The notes under the pieces: generated by a model | Seen by the model: only the letters and a program-made list of their open reading frames with translations | What the model was told of the DNA's origin: nothing | Databases searched by the model: none | Origin: Enterococcus cecorum DSM 20682 = ATCC 43198 | GTDB lineage: Bacteria > Bacillota > Bacilli > Lactobacillales > Enterococcaceae | NCBI RefSeq assembly: GCF_000407565.1 | Contig: NZ_ASWI01000003.1 | Span: forward strand, 683,501-747,500 | Length of the DNA: 64,000 nt | Reading direction: 5' to 3' | Part shown: positions 12,305 through 21,122 of the stretch, one piece after another | Layout of the letters: the number at the start of each line of letters is the position of its first letter | Numbering within the stretch: the stretch's first letter is position 1 | Translations under genes and position numbers: made by a program

Positions 12305-14003
12305 AAGAGAATACTTAATGAATCGTCTCATGCAAATTTATGCTGTTTTGTTAGTGGGTGTCATCTTTTTAACGGTAGTGGGACTTTGTTTATATACAGC
12401 GGATACAAATTATCGTAAGATGGTAACCAATATGGAAGATTTAGAGAAGCGTATACAAAATTCAGTTGAAGCAAATAATGATGCGCTAAATTTTATTTAT
12501 ATGGAATTAGCAGGCTCTAATACTGCTATTGATAATATGCGTGCTTATTTAAATATGTCTGCATCTGATTATTTTTCATACACGCAAGATTCTTGGCTAG
12601 CTTATAAACGAGATACCAGAATTTCGGAGACAGTTCCTGTTTTTTTTAGTGCATTTAATGATTTAGATAAAGTTTATGTAAAACTTGAAGAATCTTCTAA
12701 GTATTTAGTCGCAGATAAATCAAATCCTATGGGTAGAAAAGAATATGGACAAATTCCACATGAGCAAGGGTTTGTTATGAAAAAATCAATAATTAGTCCA
12801 TTTGGATTCGAACATGTAGGTGAGTTATCAGTCGTTTTCTCACAAAAGTCTGTTTTAGGTACTTTTGAACATATGATGGAATTGAACGGAATGGAAGCAT
12901 TTATTTTTGATAATTCAAATCAAATGATGTTTTCAACTCAAAATTTTTTGAATGATAAACAATATAAAAAAATAATCGCGCATTTTTTACGTAGAAATAA
13001 TATACCAGATGAAATCAGCAAAAAATTCTATGTTTTAAAAAGTCATAGTAGTAAAGATTTGTGTTATGTAATACTTGCAAGTAAAAAAAGACTATGGTCA
13101 GAAAATGTAAAATTTTTTACGATTATTATATTATTCGGAGTATTGCTTGCTGGAATTTTATTAATCACGCTAAATCATACATTTAAACGATATTTTAATC
13201 AAGTTTCCATGATTGAAGGTATTACACATAGTGTTGCTGAAGGAAATTTAAAAGAGAGAATAGATGTATCGAAAGTTCAGGATGAGCTAGAGGATTTATC
13301 ACAAGCAATTAATTTTATGATTGAGAGTTTAGATCAGTATATCCAAGAAAATTATGAACTTGAAATAAAACAAAGAGATGCACATATGAGAGCATTACAG
13401 GCACAAATTAATCCACATTTTTTATATAATACATTGGAATATATTCGAATGTATGCTTTAAGTAAACAACAGAATGAATTGGCTGATGTTGTTTATGCAT
13501 TTTCTGCTTTACTTAGAAATAATACGAATCAAGAAAAAACTACCACTTTAAAAAAAGAGCTGTTTTTCTGTGAAAAATATGTATATTTATATCAAATGCG
13601 TTATCCTGATAGAGTTGCGTATAATTTTGTATTAGACGAGAAGCTTGAAAAATTAATTGTTCCTAAATTCACTATTCAACCATTAATTGAAAATTATTTT
13701 GTACATGGTGTAGATTATACAAGAAATGATAATGCTATTAGTGTAAAGGCAATGTTGGTGGATGAGGATATTATTATTCAAATTATTGATAATGGAAAAG
13801 GAATTTCAGAAGAAAGATTAAAGGAGATACGTGAAAAATTAACTCAGAGAGCTGATGAAAATCAAAATTCAATTGGTTTGCATAATGTCTATGATCGTTT
13901 AAAAAATACATTCAATGAAAATTTCTTCATGAATATTCATTCAATTGAAAATGTAAGAACGACTGTAACATTAGTGATTAAAGGAGGAGAATATTTTGTA
14001 TAA
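12276..14003 (+). CDS. Sensor histidine kinase, YesM family
   Basis: Membrane sensor kinase of about 575 residues: a short cytoplasmic N-terminus, a membrane helix near residue 20, a large extracellular sensor domain, a second helix near residue 285, a HAMP linker, then the His_kinase domain with the phospho-acceptor motif INPHFLYNTLEYIRMY and a HATPase domain (QPLIENYFVHG, DNGKGISEE, SIGLHNVYDRL). Start is uncertain: ATG 12276 overlaps the DUF624 gene; ATG 12318 is an alternative with AAAAGAGA upstream. It is likely to sense extracellular glycans or the loaded binding protein and to phosphorylate the AraC-type regulator encoded next. Confidence 0.92.
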   Translation: MKKLIKQIFKREYLMNRLMQIYAVLLVGVIFLTVVGLCLYTADTNYRKMVTNMEDLEKRIQNSVEANNDALNFIYMELAGSNTAIDNMRAYLNMSASDYFSYTQDSWLAYKRDTRISETVPVFFSAFNDLDKVYVKLEESSKYLVADKSNPMGRKEYGQIPHEQGFVMKKSIISPFGFEHVGELSVVFSQKSVLGTFEHMMELNGMEAFIFDNSNQMMFSTQNFLNDKQYKKIIAHFLRRNNIPDEISKKFYVLKSHSSKDLCYVILASKKRLWSENVKFFTIIILFGVLLAGILLITLNHTFKRYFNQVSMIEGITHSVAEGNLKERIDVSKVQDELEDLSQAINFMIESLDQYIQENYELEIKQRDAHMRALQAQINPHFLYNTLEYIRMYALSKQQNELADVVYAFSALLRNNTNQEKTTTLKKELFFCEKYVYLYQMRYPDRVAYNFVLDEKLEKLIVPKFTIQPLIENYFVHGVDYTRNDNAISVKAMLVDEDIIIQIIDNGKGISEERLKEIREKLTQRADENQNSIGLHNVYDRLKNTFNENFFMNIHSIENVRTTVTLVIKGGEYFV

Positions 14004-15474
14004 AATCTTGGCTGTAGATGATGAATATATGATTTTAGAAGGATTAAAATTTCTTCTTCCTTGGAATGATTTAGGTTTTGAATTTGTAAAGACTGCTAGA
14101 ACAGCAATGGAAGCGCTGGATTATTTGGCTGATAATCATGTTGATTTGGTGATTAGTGATATTACTATGCCGGAAATGACAGGAATTGAGATGATAAATA
14201 CCGCGCAACAACAAGGCAAAAAATTTATGTCAATCTTTTTATCCGGATATCAAGAATTTGATTATGTTAAAGAAGGTATTCGACTTGGAGTGAAAGATTA
14301 TCTTTTAAAACCTGTAGATAAAGAAGAGTTAGCAGAAATAGTTTTAAAAATTAAAAAAGAGCTTGATAAATTAGCTCAGCGTCAAAATCAAGAACATTTG
14401 ATACGTGAAAACCAATTGATTAGGTGGATAAACGACGAGTTGAATGAGAGTGAATTTGAGAGGCTATTATTGGACTTTCACATAAGCGGCAAAGGTCCTT
14501 TTACGACATTGAAAATTCAGGGCAATCAAGATGAATTACTTTCAATAATAGAATTCACACAAAAATTTGGACAGCCGTTAATGATTTCTGGAGGTATTCA
14601 ACAACATAATCAACTGCTAATAATCTTTATCGGGAAAGTCTCGGCCTTAAATACCTATTTATCTAATATAAGAAGAAAATATGAAAAATCAATTCAAATA
14701 TATGTTGGTGAAACAATTGTTGATTGGGAAAATCTATATGAAAGTTATTCAAGAGTCTCACAATTAGAAGAAATAAGAAATTTCTATCCTGACTTATTGC
14801 CAAATTTTTCGAATAGGATTGATTCTGAACTTGTTAGAGATGACTTTTCGTTTCTTTCGTTTAATAAGTCACTAATGATAGGGGATACAAAAACAATTTC
14901 CCAGGAACTAGATAGTATATTTGAACGTGTAGTTAATCAGCAAGTGCCACCAGAGAATGCAAGATATATTACATTTTTACTCTTTAATGATATGTTTCGA
15001 CAATATCCTACAATTAGTAGAGAAATATATGAAGAAACTATTGAAAAAATCCGTAGTAGTAATACTGTTTATGAATTGAAACGTTTACTTGAAGAATTAT
15101 TGAACGGTGCGGCTTATCAAGGTGAGGATACTCATTTTTCATTGCTTACAAAAAGTGTAATTGAAATCATTCAAAAAAATTATCGAGAAGAACTTACTTT
15201 AAAAAGCGTGGCTGATCAATTACATGTTAATGCAGTATATCTTGGTCAAGTATTTAAAAAAGAAATTAGATACAGTTTTTCACAATATCTAAATCAAATT
15301 AGAATAAAAAGGGCTCAGTATCTCCTGTTAAATAGTAATTTTAATATAAATGAGATTTCAGAAGAGATTGGGTATAATAATACAAACTATTTTTCTAAAA
15401 TGTTCAAAAAATTAAATGGAATAACACCTAAAGAGTTTCGAGAAGAATATAAGGATGGATATACTGAGTTGTAG
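13996..15474 (+). CDS. Response regulator with AraC-type DNA-binding domain, YesN family
   Basis: 492 residues. The N-terminal receiver domain shows the acidic pair VDDEY, the phospho-acceptor Asp in DLVISDITMPEMTG (residue ~55), the LSGYQEFDYV segment and the KPVDKEEL lysine. A ~200-residue linker follows, and two helix-turn-helix motifs at the C-terminus (SVADQLHVNAVYLGQVFKKE and ISEEIGYNNTNYFSKMFKK) are AraC-like. Start is TTG 13996 behind AAGGAGGAG, overlapping the kinase by 8 bases. It probably activates the upstream ABC operon; no binding site could be defined. Confidence 0.93.
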   Translation: MYKILAVDDEYMILEGLKFLLPWNDLGFEFVKTARTAMEALDYLADNHVDLVISDITMPEMTGIEMINTAQQQGKKFMSIFLSGYQEFDYVKEGIRLGVKDYLLKPVDKEELAEIVLKIKKELDKLAQRQNQEHLIRENQLIRWINDELNESEFERLLLDFHISGKGPFTTLKIQGNQDELLSIIEFTQKFGQPLMISGGIQQHNQLLIIFIGKVSALNTYLSNIRRKYEKSIQIYVGETIVDWENLYESYSRVSQLEEIRNFYPDLLPNFSNRIDSELVRDDFSFLSFNKSLMIGDTKTISQELDSIFERVVNQQVPPENARYITFLLFNDMFRQYPTISREIYEETIEKIRSSNTVYELKRLLEELLNGAAYQGEDTHFSLLTKSVIEIIQKNYREELTLKSVADQLHVNAVYLGQVFKKEIRYSFSQYLNQIRIKRAQYLLLNSNFNINEISEEIGYNNTNYFSKMFKKLNGITPKEFREEYKDGYTEL

Positions 15475-15511
15475 AGAATCAATATAAAAATATAATAAGG
15501 AAGTGATTCTA

Positions 15512-16366
15512 TTGATAGTCGTATTCGATATAGGTGGTACAAGTATAAAGTATGCAGGATGGAAAGAAAATCAATTAGTATCTCGGGGAAATTTTAGCAC
15601 TCCAGATTGTTTTGAAAAATTCATTGCTAAAATGAAAGAAATAGTAGGTAGGTATGATAATGTTGAAGGGGTTGCGATTAGTTCCCCAGGGGCAGTGAAT
15701 GTTGAAAAAGGCTGTATTGAAGGTGTAAGTGCAATAAGTTATTTGCATAATCGTCCCATTCTTCAGCAACTGGAAGAGTATTTACAGCTACCTGTATCAA
15801 TTGAAAATGATGCTGTTTGTGCAGGCATTGCTGAAATGAGCTTGGGGGTTGGAAAAAACGTAAATAACAGCATATTTATTGTCATTGGCACAGGAATAGG
15901 CGGTTCAATATTTATCAATAGGAAGGTGTACAAAGGAAGCCATCTATTTGGGGGAGAATTTGGATTAATTAAACCATATGCAAGTAAAAAACTCAGTCTT
16001 TTAGCAACTGCTGTCCATAAGGCTGAAGAATATTCGGAAGCTACAGGAACTGAAATCGATGGGAAAAAATTATTTGAATTAGCAAATGCTGGCGATGCAG
16101 TTGCTCAAGACTATTTAAATCAAATGTATGATGGAATTGCTCAGGCTTTGTACAATATACAGGTCATTTTGGATCCTGAAATAATTATTGTTGGCGGAGG
16201 CGTTTCTACTCAAGCAATATTAATTGAAAATATTAGTGTAAGACTTCAAAAACTATTAAAAATAGAAAAGATAGATGATATTATGCCCCAAGTAGTAGCA
16301 TGTAAATATGGAAATGATGCGAATTTAATTGGTGCAGCAATAAATTATGAATTACTTTTTACATAA
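15512..16366 (+). CDS. ROK-family sugar kinase, zinc motif absent
   Basis: About 284 residues. The N-terminal ATP-binding phosphate loop VFDIGGTSIKY, the central IVIGTGIGGSIFINRKV and the GEFGLI segment, plus the C-terminal PEIIIVGGGVS, are ROK family signatures. The usual CxCGxxGCxE zinc site after the GEFG segment is missing, replaced by KPYASKKLSLLATAV, as in BglK-type ROK kinases. A ROK gene accompanies mannosidases in pneumococcus too. It likely phosphorylates a released monosaccharide such as mannose or GlcNAc (inference). TTG 15512 fits the AAGGAAGTGA ribosome site; an upstream GTG at 15503 would overlap it. Confidence 0.85.
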   Translation: MIVVFDIGGTSIKYAGWKENQLVSRGNFSTPDCFEKFIAKMKEIVGRYDNVEGVAISSPGAVNVEKGCIEGVSAISYLHNRPILQQLEEYLQLPVSIENDAVCAGIAEMSLGVGKNVNNSIFIVIGTGIGGSIFINRKVYKGSHLFGGEFGLIKPYASKKLSLLATAVHKAEEYSEATGTEIDGKKLFELANAGDAVAQDYLNQMYDGIAQALYNIQVILDPEIIIVGGGVSTQAILIENISVRLQKLLKIEKIDDIMPQVVACKYGNDANLIGAAINYELLFT

Positions 16367-16401
16367 AGTTTTTAGATAATCAATACAAAATTAGATAAAA
16401 T

Positions 16402-16456
16402 AACACCCTCACTTACTGTTCAAAAATAGGTGTATTGAATAGTAGGTGGGGGTGTT
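16402..16456. terminator. Bidirectional terminator between convergent ROK and GH92 genes
   Basis: AACACCC (16402-16408) with the following CAC/TTCAA segments pairs with the inverted arm ending GGGTGTT (16450-16456), interrupted by single mismatches. It lies between two converging genes. Confidence 0.75.
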
Positions 16457-16499
16457 TAACGTTATATCATTATAATTAGTGTAGGTAAACGGGAAGTAT

Positions 16500-18644
16500 C
16501 TATTTAGATAATGAAAAAGGCAAGTCAGATTTTTGATATTTCTTCGGATGGGGGACTGTCCCTAGTTCAAAGAATATTTCACCGCCTTCCATCAATTCAT
16601 TGTGTGTAAAGTACAATTTTTGATATCGTTTGTCTTTTAGGTATATTTCGTGGATGAACTGATGTTGAGGCTTGTTCTTATTAGTACGAATAGTTAAGAT
16701 ATTTCCACTTGAAAGTTTTAAATGTGCTTCTTTTATTAGTGGCATACCAATGACATATTCTCCACTTCCAGGAGTAACTGGATAAAAACCAAGAGCGTTG
16801 AATATATACCACCCAGCCATACTCCCATTGTCTTCATCACCAGGATAAGCTCGATAACTAGCATTAAAACATTGCGTTAAAAGATTTTTTATTAATGGTT
16901 GGGCCATCTCAGGCTTACCAATATAATTAAATAGGAATGGATAATGGAAACTAGGCTGGTTAGAAATAGCAAGTTGTCCGAAATCTACTGCAGCCATTTC
17001 GCTCATTTCATGAATTTCGTATCCATAGCCGCCAACATCAAAGATTGGTTCTTGATTACAAAGATTGATAAGCTTTTCCGTAAATGCCTCCTTACCACCA
17101 AAAATAGATATCAAGCCATTAAAATCTTGATAAACTGCAAAACTACTTTGCCAAGCACTTCCCTCAGCGTAATCTTTTCCCCAGCTGATTGGAGAAAAAT
17201 CTGTACGGAATTGACCATTAATATCTTTTGCACGCATAAACTTGTGCTCTTTATCAAAGATATTTTTATAATTTAATGATTGGTCCGCATAATACTGTGA
17301 AACTTCCTTCATTCCTAATACATCAGCAACTTTGCTAATACAATAGTCACTATAGGCATAATCAAGTGTATGATTTACTGACTCTGAAAAGTTACTAGGT
17401 ACATATCCATATTTCAAATATTCTAGCGCACCTTGGCGTCCATATTTTTTACTTTTACTTTGAGTAGTAGCAGATTTAATCATTGCGTTTAGAAAATCAG
17501 GCATTAATTCTAGTTTTATCCCCTTAACTGCAGCGTCTGCAATAACCGCGTCAATTAAAGTTCCAGGCATTAACCCTCTCTCATCAGGGGACAACCATTT
17601 TGGCAAGAATCCAGCTTCTTTGTAGCTATTAAGAATTCCTTCAAGTATTTCTTCGTATTTTTCTCTTAAAAAAAGTGAGAATAAAGGATAGACTGTTTTA
17701 TAAGTATCCCAAAATCCATTGTTTGTGTATAGAATACCAGATTTAATTGATTTGCTAGTTGTATCGTAGTGAATCTTATTTCCTTCATCATTGATTTCAT
17801 AAAATGTTTGTGGAAATAACAATAATCGATATAAATTATGATAGAATGTTTTTTCATGATTGGAATCCGAAAATTCTACTTGAAATTTATCAAAGTATTG
17901 TTTCCATTGATTTACGCTGCTATTTCGAAAATGATCTATGTGTAAATGTTGCTCACGTTTTCTGTTTAATATTGCCTGGTCGAAACAGATAAATGATGTT
18001 CCCAGATGTAATATTTGATGATTTATATTCTCAAAATGGATGATTAGATAGTCGTTTTCATCATCAGAAGTGAAGCATTCGATATTTTGAAAAGGATTAT
18101 CGAAATGTAGGGATAAGTAAAAAGTGAAATCCAAATCTTCGCAATCAGAAAAATTTACGATACTAATCACCAATTCATGTTCATTAAGCTGTTTGTATTT
18201 TTTTAGTCCGGGTAATGTTAGCAGTAAACCATTTTTTGAATGTGTATAGTTTATTTCTAATATAGCACCATACATGCTTGGAACCAATTTTGAACTTATT
18301 TGGTATCTTAATTGAGAAATATTGATTTCAAATGGTTTGAATAAAGCTTCATCTGGCCGATAACTGCTTTGTACTTTAAATATTGATGGGTCAGTTAATT
18401 CACCACTAAATGGAGTTAATAACAAATGAGAAAAATCGCCCATCCAGGGACTAGGCTGGTGGGTTAATCGATAGCCTTGGAAGATATGCTCTTCTGGATG
18501 AAACCACCAACTTCCTCTTTCATTACTTGTTTGAATAGAAAAATAGTTCATTCCAAAAGGGACGCCTGTATAGGGTAGACAATTACCATTTGAAAAGCTT
18601 TGTTGATTAGCAGTTCCATGTCGAGTATCTATTTTATTAATCAT
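16500..18644 (-). CDS. GH92 alpha-mannosidase, cytoplasmic
   Basis: 714 residues, glycoside hydrolase family 92, Ca2+-dependent exo-alpha-mannosidases (usually alpha-1,2 on high-mannose glycans). Motifs seen: the N-terminal GTANQQSFSNGNCLPYTGVP, the mid-protein NNGFWDTYKTVYPL and the catalytic-domain YPGDEDNGSMAGWYIFNALG. There is no signal peptide, so it acts on imported oligosaccharides. It starts with ATG 18644 behind AAGGAGG (18651-18657), and its start overlaps the end of the upstream regulator gene by 8 bases, so both are one transcript. Confidence 0.95.
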   Translation of the reverse strand: MINKIDTRHGTANQQSFSNGNCLPYTGVPFGMNYFSIQTSNERGSWWFHPEEHIFQGYRLTHQPSPWMGDFSHLLLTPFSGELTDPSIFKVQSSYRPDEALFKPFEINISQLRYQISSKLVPSMYGAILEINYTHSKNGLLLTLPGLKKYKQLNEHELVISIVNFSDCEDLDFTFYLSLHFDNPFQNIECFTSDDENDYLIIHFENINHQILHLGTSFICFDQAILNRKREQHLHIDHFRNSSVNQWKQYFDKFQVEFSDSNHEKTFYHNLYRLLLFPQTFYEINDEGNKIHYDTTSKSIKSGILYTNNGFWDTYKTVYPLFSLFLREKYEEILEGILNSYKEAGFLPKWLSPDERGLMPGTLIDAVIADAAVKGIKLELMPDFLNAMIKSATTQSKSKKYGRQGALEYLKYGYVPSNFSESVNHTLDYAYSDYCISKVADVLGMKEVSQYYADQSLNYKNIFDKEHKFMRAKDINGQFRTDFSPISWGKDYAEGSAWQSSFAVYQDFNGLISIFGGKEAFTEKLINLCNQEPIFDVGGYGYEIHEMSEMAAVDFGQLAISNQPSFHYPFLFNYIGKPEMAQPLIKNLLTQCFNASYRAYPGDEDNGSMAGWYIFNALGFYPVTPGSGEYVIGMPLIKEAHLKLSSGNILTIRTNKNKPQHQFIHEIYLKDKRYQKLYFTHNELMEGGEIFFELGTVPHPKKYQKSDLPFSLSK

Positions 18645-19671
18645 TAGTTGCCTCCTTAGTAGATTCCCTAATTATTAAGTGAATTGGGACTTTTTGACCA
18701 CTTGGTTTCTGTTTTGTTTCAATCCATTGGAGTATGGCCTGGCCGGCTTTTTTTCCGATGGTATGAAAATCTTGTGAAATAGTTGTTAGTTGGGGATCAA
18801 CAAGTTGTGCTGCTTGGATATCATCAAATCCTATAATAGATAAGTCATCTGGGATAGATAATTTATTATTTTTTAAATGCCGCATTGATTGAATTGCTAC
18901 AACATCATTTTCACAAACAATCGCTGTAATATGATTTTTGTGTATATATTTAATTAATTTTTTTTCGTCATAAATATCTTCATTATATGCTGTGTGGAAA
19001 GGAAGAGTATTATTTATGATACTTTGGATATATCCTAAATATCGTTGTCTAGCAGATTGAGGATGTTCATGATTTCCAAATAAATAGGCAATATTTTTAT
19101 GTCCTAGTTCAACGAAGTAATTTGTAGCTGCTATGCCACCAGCAAAATTATCAGATAAAAAAGTTGGGAGATTTAAATCTGGAATTTCTTTATCTAATAA
19201 TATTGTAGGAAAATTTGTCTGGTTTAGTGTGAATAATAAATCTAAATGCTGATTGTCATTATTCGCGTAGTATATGATTCCATCAAAGTTATTTTGTAAT
19301 TCAGTAATAGTAATATCATTTAAATAATTATGTGTAACAATTGATAATTCGTAATTCGCTTCTTGAGTGACAGATAATATGCTTCCTGATAAATTACCTA
19401 AAGCAAAATCATCAGTAAAAGGTAATACTAGCAAAATCTTTTTATTAGTTACTTTGTTTTCTAATTTCTTGACAAAACTTCCTTTTCCTCTCGTGCGCTC
19501 GATTAATCCATTTTTTTCTAATTCACTTAAAGCTCGTTTTGAAGTGATGCGACTTACTTTATATGTTTCTGATAGCTCTTTTTCTGTTGGTAGTTGGTCC
19601 CCAGGACGTAACTCACCATCAAAAATCTTTTTTTTCAAATCATTTAATATTTTTAAGTATAAGGGTTCCAT
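18637..19671 (-). CDS. GntR-type HTH / LacI-type effector domain regulator (AraR-like)
   Basis: 344 residues. Residues 1-70 are a GntR winged helix (GELRPGDQLPTEKELSETYKVSR, RTRGKGSFV); residues 75-340 are a LacI/periplasmic-binding-protein fold effector domain (CENDVVAIQSMRHLKNN, DDLSIIGFDDIQAAQLVDPQ). This hybrid architecture is that of AraR. It probably represses the GH92 transcript (its own) and the divergent GH125-GH38-GH20-GH1 transcript, with a mannose-containing sugar as inducer. Two operator-like sequences lie in the divergent intergenic region. A GGAGG ribosome site precedes the start. Confidence 0.9.
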   Translation of the reverse strand: MEPLYLKILNDLKKKIFDGELRPGDQLPTEKELSETYKVSRITSKRALSELEKNGLIERTRGKGSFVKKLENKVTNKKILLVLPFTDDFALGNLSGSILSVTQEANYELSIVTHNYLNDITITELQNNFDGIIYYANNDNQHLDLLFTLNQTNFPTILLDKEIPDLNLPTFLSDNFAGGIAATNYFVELGHKNIAYLFGNHEHPQSARQRYLGYIQSIINNTLPFHTAYNEDIYDEKKLIKYIHKNHITAIVCENDVVAIQSMRHLKNNKLSIPDDLSIIGFDDIQAAQLVDPQLTTISQDFHTIGKKAGQAILQWIETKQKPSGQKVPIHLIIRESTKEATND

Positions 19672-19689
19672 CTTATTCCTCCAACATTT

Positions 19690-19706
19690 GATATATCAAA
19701 TATAGT
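19690..19706. promoter_or_regulatory. Putative operator 1 for the GntR/LacI-hybrid regulator
   Basis: GATATATCAAATATAGT; it overlaps a perfect 16-bp palindrome ATTTGATATATCAAAT at 19686-19701, just upstream of the regulator start. Sixteen of 17 bases are shared with the second site at 19784-19800. Confidence 0.65.
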
Positions 19707-19783
19707 TTAATATATATTTTTTTACTTGTAAATAGAAAAATAGATAGACATATATGGAAAAATAAGTTAAAATTAACAAAAAA

Positions 19784-19800
19784 GATATATCATATATAGT
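19784..19800. promoter_or_regulatory. Putative operator 2, upstream of the GH125 gene
   Basis: GATATATCATATATAGT lies 18 bases before the GH125 start and just before its AAGGAGG ribosome site (19803-19809). It probably blocks transcription of the mannosidase operon. A -35/-10 could not be assigned with confidence because the whole region is A/T-only. Confidence 0.6.
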
Positions 19801-19817
19801 GACAAGGAGGATTTTCT

Positions 19818-21104
19818 ATGAAAAAAGATATACCTAATAGTGCTGCGATTCTTATTAAAAAAATCGTAGAAAAATGTGGAGAAAAACATGTGGATTGGGC
19901 AGTGAATTTTGAAGCTTCTTTTGCTAATACATTAACTACGACAGTTAAGCCTCAAAATGATGGTACGACATTCGTTTTAACTGGAGATATTCCAGCTATG
20001 TGGTTGCGTGATTCTACAGCCCAAGTTCGTCCATATTTAGTTTTGGCTAAACATGATAAAGAAATTGAAGAAATGATATCTGGTTTAGTAAAAAGACAAT
20101 TTAAATATATTAATTTAGATCCTTATGCAAACGCTTTTAATGAATGTGATAATGGTTTTGGACATCAAAGTGATGATACTGAAATGAACGGCTGGATTTG
20201 GGAGCGTAAGTATGAAGTTGATTCTCTTTGTTATCCTGTTCAATTAGCGTACTTATTGTATAAGAATACGGGATCTGAATCACATTTTGATGAAGATTTT
20301 AAAGAAGGAATCATTAAAATATTGAATGTGTTTAGTTTAGAACAAGATCATCATTCATCTTCATACAGATTCCAACGGACAACTACTCGTAAAGAAGATA
20401 CTTTAGTTAATGAGGGAAAAGGTACTGATGTAAATCCTACGGGAATGACATGGTCAGGATTTCGACCAAGTGATGATGCTTGCCAATATGGTTATCTGAT
20501 TCCATCGAATATGTTTGCTGTTGTTATATTGGGTTACATTGAAGAAATATTTACTATTATTATTCCTAATAGCGAAATTGCAACAAAAGCGAAAAAATTG
20601 AAAATGGAAATTAATCAAGGAATTTTAGACTATGGATGTATAAAAAATAAAGAAGGGCAAACCATTTATGCATATGAAGTAGATGGATTAGGAGGGACAC
20701 TATTACAGGATGATAGTAATGTACCTAGTTTACTTTCAGCGCCATATTTAGGGTATTGTACGTTTGATGATCCGATTTATCTAGCAACTCGTAAAACAAT
20801 TTTAAGTAAAGAGAACCCTTATTTTTATGAAGGATTATACGCGAAAGGGATAGGATCGTCTCATACACCTAAAGACTATGTTTGGCCGATAGCGATTGCA
20901 ATGGAAGGCTTAACAACTAACGATAAATTAGAAAAAGAAAAAATTTTGGATTTATTGGTAGCAACTGATGCGGGGACACATTTTATGCACGAAGGATTTG
21001 ATGTTAATAATCCGAATAATTATACTCGTGAATGGTTCTCATGGGCGAACATGATGTTTTGCGAACTGGTTATGGATTATTTTGATATTAGAGTGATGAA
21101 ATAA
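19818..21104 (+). CDS. GH125 exo-alpha-1,6-mannosidase
   Basis: 428 residues, family GH125 (formerly DUF1237), close to the length of the pneumococcal and clostridial enzymes. Visible family motifs are TGDIPAMWLRDSTAQVRPYL near residue 53, FNECDNGFGHQSDDTEMNGW near 112 and HEGFDVNNPNNYTREWFSWA near the C-terminus. It removes non-reducing alpha-1,6-mannose from N-glycan cores. No signal peptide, so cytoplasmic. First gene of the operon diverging from the regulator, with AAGGAGG nine bases upstream. Confidence 0.95.
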   Translation: MKKDIPNSAAILIKKIVEKCGEKHVDWAVNFEASFANTLTTTVKPQNDGTTFVLTGDIPAMWLRDSTAQVRPYLVLAKHDKEIEEMISGLVKRQFKYINLDPYANAFNECDNGFGHQSDDTEMNGWIWERKYEVDSLCYPVQLAYLLYKNTGSESHFDEDFKEGIIKILNVFSLEQDHHSSSYRFQRTTTRKEDTLVNEGKGTDVNPTGMTWSGFRPSDDACQYGYLIPSNMFAVVILGYIEEIFTIIIPNSEIATKAKKLKMEINQGILDYGCIKNKEGQTIYAYEVDGLGGTLLQDDSNVPSLLSAPYLGYCTFDDPIYLATRKTILSKENPYFYEGLYAKGIGSSHTPKDYVWPIAIAMEGLTTNDKLEKEKILDLLVATDAGTHFMHEGFDVNNPNNYTREWFSWANMMFCELVMDYFDIRVMK

Positions 21105-21122
21105 AGGAAGTGTAATCATAAA

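Noticed and set aside
16944-17276. 110-codon plus-strand frame inside the GH92 gene
   Set aside because: Antisense to a conserved catalytic region; no ribosome site.
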